A stretch of DNA of 50,369 nucleotides from Nocardioidaceae bacterium (GTDB lineage: Bacteria > Actinomycetota > Actinomycetes > Propionibacteriales > Nocardioidaceae), in contig JAURVT010000056.1 of NCBI GenBank assembly GCA_030655315.1, positions 1-50,369 on the forward strand, given 5' to 3'. Position numbers and translations under genes: made by a program. A model generated the notes under the pieces. It searched no databases. It worked only from the letters and a program-made list of their open reading frames with translations, and was not told the DNA's origin. Below are positions 1 through 8,310 of this stretch, in pieces. How positions within the stretch are numbered: the first letter of the stretch is position 1; each line of letters begins with the position of its first letter.

Positions 1-425
1 CCCTGCAGGCCCGGCTCGGTGTAGGTGACGAGCAGCTCGACCGACGCCGGGAGCTCGACGTAGAGCACGCGTCCGTCGTTGGTGGCCACGATGGCCTCCT
101 GGTTCTCCAGGAGGAAGTCCTTGGCGGTGCCGACGATCTCGGGGGCGATCTCGAGCTGGTCGTAGCTCTGGATGTCCATGAAGACGTAGGACGTGCCGTC
201 GTTGTAGAGGTACTGCATCGTGCGGCGGTCGACCGTGGCGGTCTCGACCTTGGTGCCGGCGTTGAACGTCTTGTCGACGGTCTTGTTGGACTCGACGTTC
301 TTGAGCTTGGTGCGCACGAACGCGGGGCCCTTGCCCGGCTTGACGTGCTGGAACTCGATGACCGCCCAGAGCTGCCCCTCGATGTTGAGGACCATGCCGT
401 TCTTGAGGTCGTTGGTGGTAGCCAT
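1..425 (-). CDS. efp: Elongation factor P (3' end cut off by window edge)
   Basis: EF-P binds between the ribosomal P and E sites and relieves stalling on consecutive prolines. Translation from the ATG at 425 begins [17 protein letters not shown] and continues through the KOW-like domain and most of the first OB domain. About 141 of the roughly 187 residues usual for the family are present, so the last third lies outside the window. The tip loop reads KPGKGP (residues 29-34) with Lys32 at the apex. This is the form found in actinobacteria, where the factor is reported to work without lysine modification. The start is not preceded by a strong ribosome binding site; a GAAGG lies about 13 bases upstream. 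Identification is secure. Confidence 0.95.
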   Translation of the reverse strand, partial: MATTNDLKNGMVLNIEGQLWAVIEFQHVKPGKGPAFVRTKLKNVESNKTVDKTFNAGTKVETATVDRRTMQYLYNDGTSYVFMDIQSYDQLEIAPEIVGTAKDFLLENQEAIVATNDGRVLYVELPASVELLVTYTEPGLQ

Positions 426-507
426 GCGCGCAGGTCAGCCTTCGTCGTCGGGAGATCGGATCACGTCGCCGGCGCCGGTCGTGCGGGCGCCTGGGCAACA
501 GCGCAGG

Positions 508-513
508 AGTCTA
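508..513 (-). promoter_or_regulatory. Candidate -10 box for efp
   Basis: The minus strand reads TAGACT, fitting TANNNT, about 80 bases before the efp start. No convincing -35 hexamer is visible at 17-19 bases, so this is a weak call. Confidence 0.3.
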
Positions 514-543
514 TCCGTCGGGGCCGGGTCTCCGCGAAAGCCA

Positions 544-557
544 GCGTCGTACGACGC
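544..557. promoter_or_regulatory. Perfect 14-bp palindrome upstream of efp
   Basis: GCGTCGTACGACGC is a perfect dyad about 30 bp upstream of the candidate efp -10 box. The 426-592 gap holds nothing else recognisable. It could be an operator for efp or simply a product of high GC content. Confidence 0.3.
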
Positions 558-592
558 CCCGCCGACGCCGCTGCCGGGCGGGCCGGCGGGCG

Positions 593-1165
593 TCAGCCGA
601 GCGCGGCCGGGTGGTTGGGAACGGCGGCGTGGAACTTGTTACCGCCCTTGCCGGGCGAATAGCTCGTGCTGTCGATGCCCCTGACCACCGAGCGGACCCG
701 CAGCTTGGTGAGCCGGGCGTCGTCGGTCGCGTAGTAGGTCAGGCAGTCCTGCGGCAGCGAGACCCAGACGCCGGTCGGCACGCCGTCCTCGACCGGCAGC
801 AGCCCGCGCTTGGTGCCGGGGCACGGCGAGAGGTAGGACCCCGCGTCGGAGACGTGGGGCAGCCGACGGAGCCGGACCTGGCCGCCGTCGTAGGTCAGCC
901 GGTACTCCGCGCCCGCGTGGGTGTGCGGCCCCGGGGTGTCGATGGCCCACTGGAAGTTGACCGCGTCGTCCATCCGGGCGGTCCGGATCTCGAAGCGCCA
1001 GCGGGTCGGCGTGCTCCGGACGGTGGTGCTGACGATGTAGTCCTGCTTGGTCGGTGGCGTGAACGTCTTGGTCGCGGCGAGCGCGGTGGGTACCGGCGCC
1101 TGCAGGAGCACGGCGAGCAGGGCAGCCGTCACGGCGAGCGTGAGGGAGCGGGCGGTTCGCGACAT
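593..1165 (-). CDS. Secreted protein of unknown function
   Basis: A 190-residue protein that I do not recognise. Residues 1-31 form a typical Sec signal peptide: arginine near the start, a hydrophobic core of Leu/Ala/Val, then a PTALAA-type cleavage region. The mature part is beta-rich and polar, with Trp-containing segments (RWRFEIR, FQWAID) and two cysteines (in LSPCPG and PQDCLT) that could form a disulfide. No lipobox or catalytic motif is seen. It is probably exported and folded outside the membrane. The start is supported by a -10 box 6 bases upstream (see 1172-1177). It is monocistronic, between efp and a SIMPL gene, and nothing nearby suggests a role. Confidence 0.75.
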   Translation of the reverse strand: MSRTARSLTLAVTAALLAVLLQAPVPTALAATKTFTPPTKQDYIVSTTVRSTPTRWRFEIRTARMDDAVNFQWAIDTPGPHTHAGAEYRLTYDGGQVRLRRLPHVSDAGSYLSPCPGTKRGLLPVEDGVPTGVWVSLPQDCLTYYATDDARLTKLRVRSVVRGIDSTSYSPGKGGNKFHAAVPNHPAALG

Positions 1166-1171
1166 GGCGGC

Positions 1172-1177
1172 AACCTA
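1172..1177 (-). promoter_or_regulatory. -10 box of a leaderless promoter for the secreted protein gene
   Basis: The minus strand reads TAGGTT, then six bases, then the ATG at 1165. This spacing would place the transcript start at the start codon, a common actinobacterial arrangement. No ribosome binding site is present. Confidence 0.5.
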
Positions 1178-1240
1178 GTCGCGGGCCCGCGCCCGCACAT
1201 GGGTCGAACTGACTATTCGGCCGCCCCCGCACAGGGCCCG

Positions 1241-2029
1241 TCAGGCGAGCTCCCAGACCACCTGCACCGTCACGGCGAGCTCGGAGCGACCCGACCGGAT
1301 CGGCACGCTCGACAGCTCGGCGGAGTCGGCGTAGGCCGCGGTCCGAGCGATCTGGCTCTCGTACCCCTCGGGCTGCACCTCCACCAGGGTCATCACGTCG
1401 CCGAGCTCCTGACCGGTGGCCTCGGCGTACTCCTGGGCCTTGGCGGTCGCGGCGTCGACCGCCTTGGTCCGGGCGCGGGCGAGCGCGGCCTCGGGGTCGC
1501 CGACGCGCAGCTGGATGTCGCCGACCCGGACCTCGTTGTCGCCGACGTCGACCGCGGTGGTGATCGCGCGCCCGGCCTGGCCCAGCCTCTTGACCAGGAC
1601 GGCGACCGACTGGCTCACCCGGTAGCCGCGCAGGACCGGCGCCGCGTTGCTGGGGTAGTCGTAGACCGGCGACATCTCGAGCCCGGTCGTCTCGACGTCG
1701 CCGCGGGCGATCCCCTGGCGCTCGAGGCGGCCCAGGACCTGGTCGAGCACCGCGCCCGAGTCGTCGAGCGCGGACTCCAGGTCGTCGCGCACCATCCGGA
1801 CCGACACGTCGAACGACGCCTGGTCCGGCACCACCGACGCCTTGCCCTCGCCGCGCATCGTGAGGGTGCGCGGGTCCGCACCACCGGTGTCCTCGGTCGC
1901 GGCCGGGGCCGGAGCGGCCTGCGCCGTCGTCGTACCCGCGCGGCCGACCAGGAACGCCACCGCCAGCGCGAGCAGCACCACCCCCGCCGCCAGGAGTCCC
2001 TTGACGCTGATCGTCACCTGCTGGTCCAT
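1241..2029 (-). CDS. SIMPL (DUF541) domain protein, membrane anchored
   Basis: SIMPL-domain proteins are envelope-located proteins related to BP26 and YggE; their biochemical role is poorly defined. With the start at 2029 the protein has 262 residues: a transmembrane or signal-anchor helix at about residues 11-29, an Ala/Pro/Thr linker, then the SIMPL domain (about 55-260) beginning with the family's TLTMRGEGKASVVPDQASF-type strand. The frame stays open to a GTG at 2137, but the ATG at 2029 is preferred because GGAGG lies 7 bases upstream and the anchor then sits at the N terminus. It is the only gene between two short intergenic regions, so it is probably transcribed alone. Confidence 0.85.
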   Translation of the reverse strand: MDQQVTISVKGLLAAGVVLLALAVAFLVGRAGTTTAQAAPAPAATEDTGGADPRTLTMRGEGKASVVPDQASFDVSVRMVRDDLESALDDSGAVLDQVLGRLERQGIARGDVETTGLEMSPVYDYPSNAAPVLRGYRVSQSVAVLVKRLGQAGRAITTAVDVGDNEVRVGDIQLRVGDPEAALARARTKAVDAATAKAQEYAEATGQELGDVMTLVEVQPEGYESQIARTAAYADSAELSSVPIRSGRSELAVTVQVVWELA

Positions 2030-2150
2030 CGCTGCCTCCACGGTCTCCACGGTCTCGGTGGCCACCCGTCGTGGCCTGCCCGGACGACGAGGTGGGTCCG
2101 GCTGAGGTTCCGTCGGGCTCGTCCTGCGCCGGGTCACTCGTGGCGCGGGG

Positions 2151-2187
2151 TGGTGCCGGGCGGTGCCGGGCGGTGCCGGGGCGGTGC
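2151..2187. repeat. Tandem 10-bp repeat, about 3.5 copies
   Basis: The unit is close to CGGTGCCGGG, in three consecutive copies plus a degenerate fourth. It lies between the aroQ stop codon and the SIMPL gene start, so it is not coding in either gene. Confidence 0.7.
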
Positions 2188-2262
2188 GTGAGCCACCCTT
2201 CCTGCAGATCCGTAGGACCAGTTCGGTGGCTGACTCACCGCCTACCCGGGCCCGCCCGTCCA

Positions 2263-2280
2263 GTCCTGAAGGATCAGGAC
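2263..2280 (-). terminator. Hairpin at the end of the aro operon
   Basis: GTCCTGA, a 4-base loop (AGGA), then TCAGGAC: a perfect 7-bp stem whose right arm includes the aroQ stop codon (2274-2276). A second, imperfect stem lies further downstream (GTGAGCCACC at 2188-2197 with 2225-2238). No U-tract follows, which is usual in such GC-rich genomes. Confidence 0.5.
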
Positions 2281-2711
2281 GACGTCAACCGGGCGATGAC
2301 CTCGAGGGCGAGGCGGTAGCCGTCGATGCCGTGGCCGGCGACGACCTCGGCGGCGTGGGGGGTGACGACGGAGGTGTGGCGGAAGACCTCGGGGCGCTGG
2401 GTGGGGTCGCTGATGTGGACCTCGACGAGCGGGGCGGTGAGCTGGGCGCAGGCGTCGAAGACGGCGTAGGAGTAGTGGGTCCAGGCTGCGGCGTTGAGGA
2501 CGACGGGGGTGGCCTCGTCGGCGGCGTCGTTGAGCCAGTCGAGGAGGACGCCCTCGTGGTTGGTCTGGCGTACGTCGACCTCGAGGCCCACCGCCGCGCC
2601 CCACGTCACGCACAGCGACGCCAGCTCGGCGTGGGTGGTCGAGCCGTAGATCTCCGGCTGGCGGCGACCGAGCCGCCCGAGGTTGGGGCCGTTGAGGACC
2701 AGCACCCTCAC
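2274..2711 (-). CDS. aroQ: Type II 3-dehydroquinate dehydratase
   Basis: Catalyses the third shikimate step, dehydration of 3-dehydroquinate to 3-dehydroshikimate, as a dodecameric class II enzyme. The protein has 145 residues, typical for the family. It shows the N-terminal LNGPNLGRLGRRQPEIYG motif with the catalytic Tyr (residue 22), the flexible lid, the AAWTHYSYAVFDA segment and the VEVHISDP motif with the active-site His. Its start overlaps the aroB stop by four bases (ATGA), so translation is probably coupled. It is the last gene of the long aro operon. Confidence 0.96.
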   Translation of the reverse strand: MRVLVLNGPNLGRLGRRQPEIYGSTTHAELASLCVTWGAAVGLEVDVRQTNHEGVLLDWLNDAADEATPVVLNAAAWTHYSYAVFDACAQLTAPLVEVHISDPTQRPEVFRHTSVVTPHAAEVVAGHGIDGYRLALEVIARLTSS

Positions 2712-3829
2712 GAGATCGCCTCGAACGCCTCGCGGAGGTGCTCGTCGGAGGGCCCGGCCAGCACGGTCGGCCGGCCGACGTCGTCGAGGACGACGAAGCG
2801 GAGCACGGCGCCGCGCGACTTCTTGTCGACGCGCATCGTGGCGAGCAGGTCCTCGAAGGACGCCCCGCTGTACCTCGTCGGCAGCCCGACCCGGGAGAAC
2901 GCCGCCCGGTGCCGCTCGACGACCTCGGCGGGCAGGCCGGCGGCACGGTGGGCGAGCTCGGCGACGAACACGCAGCCGATGGCCACGGCCTCGCCGTGCC
3001 GGATCTCGTAGGCCTCGGCCCGCTCGATGGCGTGGGCGAGGGTGTGGCCGTAGTTGAGGGCCTCACGCCCGGGGTGCCCGCCCGAGCCGCCGGCCTCCTT
3101 GAGGTCGGCGACGACGACGTCGACCTTGACCCGGATCGCCCGCTCGACGAGCTCGCGCAGCACCGGTGACGACGGGACCAGGTCGTCGGGGTCGGTCGTC
3201 TCGACGAGGCGGAGGATCTCGGGGTCGGCGATGAAGCCGCACTTGACGACCTCGCCGAGCCCGGCGACCAGCTCCTCGCGCGGGAGGGTCTCGAGCAGCG
3301 ACAGGTCGCAGATCACGCCGGCCGGCTCGTGGAACGCGCCGACGAGGTTCTTGCCGGCCTCGGTGTTGTTGCCGGTCTTGCCGCCGACCGCCGCGTCGAC
3401 CATGGCCAGCAGGGTCGTCGGCACGTGCACGACGCGGACGCCGCGCAGCCACGAAGCCGCCACGAAGCCGCCGAGGTCGGTCGTCGATCCCCCACCCAGG
3501 GTCACGACCACGTCGGAGCGGGTGAAGCCCTCGTCGCCGAGCGCCTCCCAGCACGCGTTGGCGACCTCGGCCGTCTTGGCCTCCTCGCCGTCGGGCACGG
3601 CCAGCACGGTCACGTCGCGGTCGGGCATGGTGTCGACGAGCGGGGCGACGACGTCCTCGACGAGCTCCTCGAGCGAGTCGGGGCAGATGATCGCGACCCG
3701 CAGCGCGTCGCCGACCATCACGGGCAGGTGGTCGGCGAGGTGGTGACCGATGACGACGTCGTAGGGCGACGCGCCCCCGACGTGCAGGACCGTCTCGTCC
3801 TCGTGGGCCGAGGCGTGGTCGGTGCTCAT
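2708..3829 (-). CDS. aroB: 3-dehydroquinate synthase
   Basis: Converts DAHP to 3-dehydroquinate, using NAD transiently and a divalent metal. The 373-residue length is normal. Visible motifs are the NAD-binding GGGSTTDLGGF (residues 112-122), VGGKTGNN (about 148-155), and metal ligands in GLGEVVK (Glu193), NYGHTLAHAIE (His262) and RHGEAV (His278). The ATG at 3829 overlaps the aroK stop by four bases, and the aroQ start overlaps its own stop. The N terminus is about 15 residues longer than the catalytic core needs. Confidence 0.96.
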   Translation of the reverse strand: MSTDHASAHEDETVLHVGGASPYDVVIGHHLADHLPVMVGDALRVAIICPDSLEELVEDVVAPLVDTMPDRDVTVLAVPDGEEAKTAEVANACWEALGDEGFTRSDVVVTLGGGSTTDLGGFVAASWLRGVRVVHVPTTLLAMVDAAVGGKTGNNTEAGKNLVGAFHEPAGVICDLSLLETLPREELVAGLGEVVKCGFIADPEILRLVETTDPDDLVPSSPVLRELVERAIRVKVDVVVADLKEAGGSGGHPGREALNYGHTLAHAIERAEAYEIRHGEAVAIGCVFVAELAHRAAGLPAEVVERHRAAFSRVGLPTRYSGASFEDLLATMRVDKKSRGAVLRFVVLDDVGRPTVLAGPSDEHLREAFEAIS

Positions 3830-4338
3830 GAGATGGCCTCCAGGATGCGCGCCGCGACGTCGTCGGGCGAGGTCTCGTCGGTGTCGACGACGATCGTGGC
3901 GACCGACTCGTAGATCGGGGCGCGCGCCTCGAGGGTCGCCTTGATCTGCGCGCGGACGTTGCCGAACAGCAGCGGGCGCCCGGCGCCGAGCCCGACGCGC
4001 TTGACGGCCTCGCCCAGGCCGACCCGCAGGAACACCACGCGGTGTCCGGCGAGCAGCTCGCGCGTCACCTCGTCGAGGACCGCTCCCCCGCCCAGCGACA
4101 GCACGCCGTCGTGGGAGACGAGCGCCGCGGCGACCGCGTCGCGCTCCAGGGAGCGGAAGTGCGTCTCGCCGGAGTCGACGAAGATGTCGGAGATCGAGCG
4201 CCCCGCAGCGCTCTCGACGTCGGTGTCGGTGTCGCGGGCCGCGACGCCGAGCCGCTCGGCCAGCAGGGCCGCGACGGTCGACTTGCCGGCGCCCATCGGC
4301 CCGACGAGCACGACGACGGGCCGGGACGGCTCGGTCAC
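3826..4338 (-). CDS. aroK: Shikimate kinase
   Basis: Phosphorylates shikimate at O3 using ATP. Starting at the GTG at 4338 it has 170 residues, the usual size. It carries the P-loop GPMGAGKST (residues 13-21), the DTDTDVE shikimate-binding segment with its acidic residues, FRSLERDAV, and GGGAVL. The GTG forms a GTGA overlap with the aroC stop, which fixes the start. The frame is open much further upstream inside aroC, but that part is a shadow. It is the middle gene of the aroC-aroK-aroB-aroQ run. Confidence 0.95.
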   Translation of the reverse strand: MTEPSRPVVVLVGPMGAGKSTVAALLAERLGVAARDTDTDVESAAGRSISDIFVDSGETHFRSLERDAVAAALVSHDGVLSLGGGAVLDEVTRELLAGHRVVFLRVGLGEAVKRVGLGAGRPLLFGNVRAQIKATLEARAPIYESVATIVVDTDETSPDDVAARILEAIS

Positions 4339-5513
4339 CGGTACCTCAGCGCGTCGAGGTACGTCGAGCAGTTGCGTCGCGTCTCCCCCACCGAGTCGCC
4401 GCCGAACTTCTCGACCACGGCGTCGGCCAGCACGAGGGCCACCATGGCCTCCGCGACGATCCCCGCGGCGGGGACCGCGCACACGTCGGAGCGCTGGTGG
4501 TGGGCGACCGTCTCCTCGCCGGTGGCGAGGTCGACGGTGCGCAGGGCCCGCGGGACGGTGGCGATCGGCTTCATCGCCGCGCGGACGCGCAGCACCTCGC
4601 CGGTGGTCATGCCGCCCTCGGTGCCGCCCGAGCGGCCGGAGAGACGGCGCAGCGATCCGTCCTTGGACACGATCTCGTCGTGGGCGAGCGAGCCCGGCGT
4701 GGCGGCCAGCTCGAAGCCGTCGCCGACCTCGACGCCCTTGATGGCCTGGATGCCCATGAGGGCACCGGCCAGGCGCGAGTCGAGGCGCCGGTCCCAGTGC
4801 ACGTGGGAGCCGAGGCCCGGCGGCAGCCCGTGGACCACGACCTCGACGACGCCGCCGAGGGTGTCGCCGTCCTTGTGGGCCTGGTCGATGCGCTCGACCA
4901 TCGCCGCCGACGCCCCGGGGTCGAGGCAGCGGACCAGGTCGTCGTCGAGGCGGCCGACGTCGTCGGGCTCGGGCCAGAGCCCGGCCGGCGCGCGGACCCC
5001 GCCAAGCTCGATCACGTGCGACACGATCCGGGCACCGACGGACTGCTCGAGGAAGTTGGAGGCGACCCGGCCGAGGGCGACCCGGGCCGCGGTCTCGCGC
5101 GCCGAGGCCCGCTCGAGGATCGGACGAGCCTCCTCGAAGTCGTACTTCTGCATGCCGGCCAGGTCGGCGTGCCCCGGGCGCGGGCGGGTCAGCGGCGCGT
5201 TGCGGCCGGTGTCCTTGAGCAGCGTCGGGTCGACGGGGTCGGCCGACATCACCGTCTCCCACTTGGGCCACTCAGTGTTACCGACGGTGATCGCGACCGG
5301 GCCGCCCTGGGTGCGGCCGTGCCGCACGCCGCCGTTGATGGTGACCTCGTCCTGCTCGAACTTCATCCGGGCGCCCCGCCCGTAACCCAGCCGGCGACGG
5401 GCCAGCGAGTCGTTGATGTCGGCGGTCGTGATCTCGACGTGGGCGGGCAGCCCTTCGAGGATCGCGACCAGGGAGGGTCCGTGGGACTCACCCGCGGTCA
5501 ACCAGCGCAGCAT
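4335..5513 (-). CDS. aroC: Chorismate synthase
   Basis: Performs the FMN-dependent 1,4-elimination that turns EPSP into chorismate. The 392 residues begin [13 protein letters not shown], which carries the family signature and conserved His11. Further signatures are [17 protein letters not shown] and, later, [15 protein letters not shown]. The ATG at 5513 follows GGGAG by about 9 bases. The gap to the upstream prepilin peptidase gene is only 40 bp, so it probably belongs to the same transcript, although a separate start in the gap cannot be excluded. Confidence 0.96.
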   Translation of the reverse strand: MLRWLTAGESHGPSLVAILEGLPAHVEITTADINDSLARRRLGYGRGARMKFEQDEVTINGGVRHGRTQGGPVAITVGNTEWPKWETVMSADPVDPTLLKDTGRNAPLTRPRPGHADLAGMQKYDFEEARPILERASARETAARVALGRVASNFLEQSVGARIVSHVIELGGVRAPAGLWPEPDDVGRLDDDLVRCLDPGASAAMVERIDQAHKDGDTLGGVVEVVVHGLPPGLGSHVHWDRRLDSRLAGALMGIQAIKGVEVGDGFELAATPGSLAHDEIVSKDGSLRRLSGRSGGTEGGMTTGEVLRVRAAMKPIATVPRALRTVDLATGEETVAHHQRSDVCAVPAAGIVAEAMVALVLADAVVEKFGGDSVGETRRNCSTYLDALRYR

Positions 5514-5553
5514 GGCGCCAGTCTCCCACCAGGCCCGGAGCGCGACCCACCGG

Positions 5554-6291
5554 TCACCCGGTGGCGAGACCGCTCAGCAGCGTCGGCCCCCACAGGATGC
5601 CGACGAGCGCGCCCGCACACATGAAGGGTCCGAACGGGAACTGCGCCTTGAGGTAGGACGCCTTGCGCCGGACGACGGCGAGCACCAGGCCCGGCACCCC
5701 GAGCAGCAAGAACCCGGAGTACATCCCGACCAGGAACGTGGACCAGCCGAGGTAGCCCAGGGTGAGCGCGAGCACCGCCGAGAGCCGGACGTCGCCGTAG
5801 CCGAGGCCGACGGGGTAGACGAACCACAGCACGAAGTAGAAGACGTAGCCGACCACCATCGCGACGACGCCGCGCTGGAGATCGCTCCAGCTCGCCACCA
5901 GGCCGGCGTGCAGCACCACCAGGGCCAGCGCCACCCACGTCGTCGGCAGGACGACCACGGCCGGGAGCATCCGGGTCCGCAGGTCGACGATGCTGAGTGC
6001 GACGACGACAGGCACCAGCGGCGTCAGTCCGACGAGGAGCCAGCTGCACCCGACGTGCCAGGCGACCAGGCCCGCCGCCACCCCCGAGACCACGAGCGCC
6101 ACCGGGCCGAACCACGACAGCCGCCCCACGTCGACGTAGGTCGGCTTGGGGCCCTCGTCGATCTCGTGCCGGGACTTCTCCTCCTCGGGCTTCTCCGGCG
6201 GCTCAGGCAGCCGGCGCACCACCCACGGGGAGAGGTAGCCGAGGACCGCCGCCACCACGGCAGCCAGGATCGCGGCCTGGAGGTCGCTCAC
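5554..6291 (-). CDS. Prepilin peptidase, A24 family
   Basis: Integral membrane aspartic protease of the type IV prepilin peptidase/CpaA class. With the GTG at 6291, overlapping the aroE stop as GTGA, it has 245 residues. It has about seven hydrophobic helices and the two catalytic aspartates: Asp103 in DLRTRMLP and Asp167 in the GYGD motif (164-167). The N-terminal N-methyltransferase domain with paired CxxC motifs found in full-length PilD is absent, as in many actinobacterial versions. An acidic/basic cytoplasmic stretch follows helix 1 (residues 28-48). No pilin or secretion-ATPase gene is in the window, so its substrate is unknown. Confidence 0.9.
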   Translation of the reverse strand: MSDLQAAILAAVVAAVLGYLSPWVVRRLPEPPEKPEEEKSRHEIDEGPKPTYVDVGRLSWFGPVALVVSGVAAGLVAWHVGCSWLLVGLTPLVPVVVALSIVDLRTRMLPAVVVLPTTWVALALVVLHAGLVASWSDLQRGVVAMVVGYVFYFVLWFVYPVGLGYGDVRLSAVLALTLGYLGWSTFLVGMYSGFLLLGVPGLVLAVVRRKASYLKAQFPFGPFMCAGALVGILWGPTLLSGLATG

Positions 6292-7145
6292 GGGAGCGCC
6301 ACCCGGGCGTCGAGGGCGGCCTGCCCGGCGGCACGCATCGCCGCCAGCGGCCCGGGACGTCCGGTGAAGATCTCGACCTGCAGGACCGCCTGGTGCACGA
6401 GCAGGTCGAGCCCTCCGACAAGCACCCGTCCCTCGGCCACCGCCGCTGCCGCCAACGGCGTGGGCCACGGGTCGTAGAGCACCTCGAAGGTCACGGGCAC
6501 GGCCTCACAGCGCCGCACCAGGCTGGGGGTCTGGGCGGCGACCGGGATCGTGGACACGACGACGTCGCCATGGACCGGATCATCGTCGAGACCACCGACA
6601 GTCACGCGCGGTCCGGAGGCGTGCGCGGCGACGGCCCGGGCCGTCTCGGCCGCGCGCTCCGGCGAGCGGGCCAGCAGCCGCACCTCGCGCGCCCCCAGGT
6701 CACAGAGCGCGAGCCCGGTGGACGCCGCGGTCGCTCCCGCACCGAGGATCGTCACCACCTCGACCTCGCCGTCCCAGCGCTCGCGCACCGCGGCCGCCGC
6801 GCCGGGGAGGTCGGTGTTGTCGAGCCGGAGCCGACCACCGTCGACGACGACCGTGTTGGCGCCGCCCGCGAGGTCGACGTCCGCCGAGCGCTCCGCCACC
6901 AGCGGCAGGACCTCACGCTTGAGCGGCATCGTGAGCGACAGCCCGCGCCACCCACCAGCCCCGACACCAGCCCCGACACCGGCCCCCACACCGGCTAGGA
7001 AGTCACCCAGCCCGCCCGACGGCACCCGCACGGCGTCATAGGTCCAGTCGAGGCCGAGCAGCTCGTAGGCCGTCCGGTGCAGCACCGGGGACAGCGAGTG
7101 GGCGACGGGGTCACCCAGCACGGCGCAGCGCACGGCCGGGCTCAC
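6288..7145 (-). CDS. aroE: Shikimate dehydrogenase
   Basis: NADP-dependent reduction of 3-dehydroshikimate to shikimate. The protein has 285 residues. The N-terminal substrate domain has HSLSPVLHRTA (shikimate-binding serines, about 16-20) and LTMPLK with catalytic Lys76. LDNTDLPG supplies the Asn and Asp. The Rossmann half starts at the glycine-rich GAGATAASTG. A GVGA repeat at residues 52-64 just before the catalytic Lys strand is unusual (see repeat at 6954). The stop of mltG lies 4 bp upstream of the start, and the prepilin peptidase start overlaps the aroE stop. Confidence 0.94.
   Translation of the reverse strand: MSPAVRCAVLGDPVAHSLSPVLHRTAYELLGLDWTYDAVRVPSGGLGDFLAGVGAGVGAGVGAGGWRGLSLTMPLKREVLPLVAERSADVDLAGGANTVVVDGGRLRLDNTDLPGAAAAVRERWDGEVEVVTILGAGATAASTGLALCDLGAREVRLLARSPERAAETARAVAAHASGPRVTVGGLDDDPVHGDVVVSTIPVAAQTPSLVRRCEAVPVTFEVLYDPWPTPLAAAAVAEGRVLVGGLDLLVHQAVLQVEIFTGRPGPLAAMRAAGQAALDARVALP
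6954..6994. repeat. In-frame 12-bp tandem repeat within aroE
   Basis: Three consecutive 12-bp units plus a partial fourth. The first two are identical (ACCAGCCCCGAC on the plus strand) and the third differs at a few bases. In aroE they encode repeated Gly-Val-Gly-Ala. The unit length is a multiple of three, so copy number could vary without breaking the frame. Confidence 0.85.
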
Positions 7146-7149
7146 CGCG

Positions 7150-8310
7150 TCAGCGCCCGCAGCGGGCCGGGTTGGCGTCGCAGTAGGCGTCGAGCTCGTC
7201 CTTGAGCTGGAGGAAGGCGGAGTAGGTGGTCGCGAACTTGGTCTCGCCGGTCTCGAGGTCGACCGTCGCGTAGTAGAGCCACGGGCCCTTGGCCGGCTTG
7301 GTCGCCGCCGTCAGCGCCGCCTTGCTCGGCGTCGCGATGGGTCCCGGCGGCAGGCCGGCGTTGGTGTAGGTGTTGTAGGGGCTGTCGGCGACCTCGTCGA
7401 TCTGCGCCTGGGTCGGCACGGCGACCTTCTCGCCGCGGGCGAAGTTGACGGTGGCGTCGAGCTGGAGCCGACCGATCGTCTCGGACGTCGGGTCGGCGAG
7501 CCGGTTGTAGATGACCCGGGCGATCTTGGCCTTGCCCTGGGCGTCGAGCAGGCTGCCCTCGGCCTCGACGAGGCTCGCGATCGTGAGCAGGTCGTGCTGG
7601 TCGTAGCCGAGCCGCTCGGACGCCCCGGCCAGGTCGGCCTCCTCGAGGGTCTCGATCGTCCGCGTGACCATCGCTTTGAGGATCGACGTCGCGTCGTCGT
7701 CGGGGAAGAACGTGTAGCTGCCCGGCGAGAGGTAGCCCTCGGCGCTGCCCTCGGCCGCCTCGGGCAGGCCGATGGCGGCGGTGTCGGCGAGGGCGGCGTC
7801 GTACTGCCTGCGGCCGACCTCGGTGTCCTTGACGAGCAGGGCGAGCACCTCGTCGACGGTCTTGCCGGAGGTGAAGGTGAACGACGTGCCCTTGGTCGTG
7901 CCGGAGACGAGGAGGTCGACGACGTCGGCCGCCTTCATCTCCTTCTTGAGCCGGTAGACGCCCTCGCGGATGCCGCGGGAGGTGTCGTCGGCCTCGGCGG
8001 CCTCGACGTAGGCGTCGGCCGAGGCGACGACGCCGAGGTTCTCGAGGTTGCCGGCCATCGTCGAGATCGAGTCGCCGCCCGCCACCTGGAAGGCCACCGA
8101 CCCCGAGCCGGGCCCGGAGAAGTCCTCGGCCTCGGACGCGAACGGGTTGCTGACGTCGAGGCTGCGCACGAAGAAGTAACCGGCGGCGGCGATGACGGCC
8201 AGCACGAGCAGGATCGGCACGCAGCCGGAACGGCGCTTCCCCCGCCGGCGCCCACCGCTGTGGGCGGGCAGCAGGGGGCCGTCGTGGCCGTGCGACTCGT
8301 GCTCAGACAT
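7150..8310 (-). CDS. mltG: Endolytic murein transglycosylase MltG
   Basis: Cleaves nascent glycan strands at the membrane and so helps set peptidoglycan strand length. The protein has 386 residues. A basic cytoplasmic tail (RRRGKRRSG) precedes one transmembrane helix at about 31-49. A LysM-like segment follows, then the YceG catalytic domain with the AEGYLSPGSYTF motif (190-201) and the catalytic glutamate in ASLVEAEG (Glu249). The tail is His/Glu rich (MSEHESHGHD). The start overlaps the ruvX stop by eight bases. The order alaS-ruvX-mltG-aroE is conserved in actinobacteria, which supports the call. Confidence 0.94.
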   Translation of the reverse strand: MSEHESHGHDGPLLPAHSGGRRRGKRRSGCVPILLVLAVIAAAGYFFVRSLDVSNPFASEAEDFSGPGSGSVAFQVAGGDSISTMAGNLENLGVVASADAYVEAAEADDTSRGIREGVYRLKKEMKAADVVDLLVSGTTKGTSFTFTSGKTVDEVLALLVKDTEVGRRQYDAALADTAAIGLPEAAEGSAEGYLSPGSYTFFPDDDATSILKAMVTRTIETLEEADLAGASERLGYDQHDLLTIASLVEAEGSLLDAQGKAKIARVIYNRLADPTSETIGRLQLDATVNFARGEKVAVPTQAQIDEVADSPYNTYTNAGLPPGPIATPSKAALTAATKPAKGPWLYYATVDLETGETKFATTYSAFLQLKDELDAYCDANPARCGR

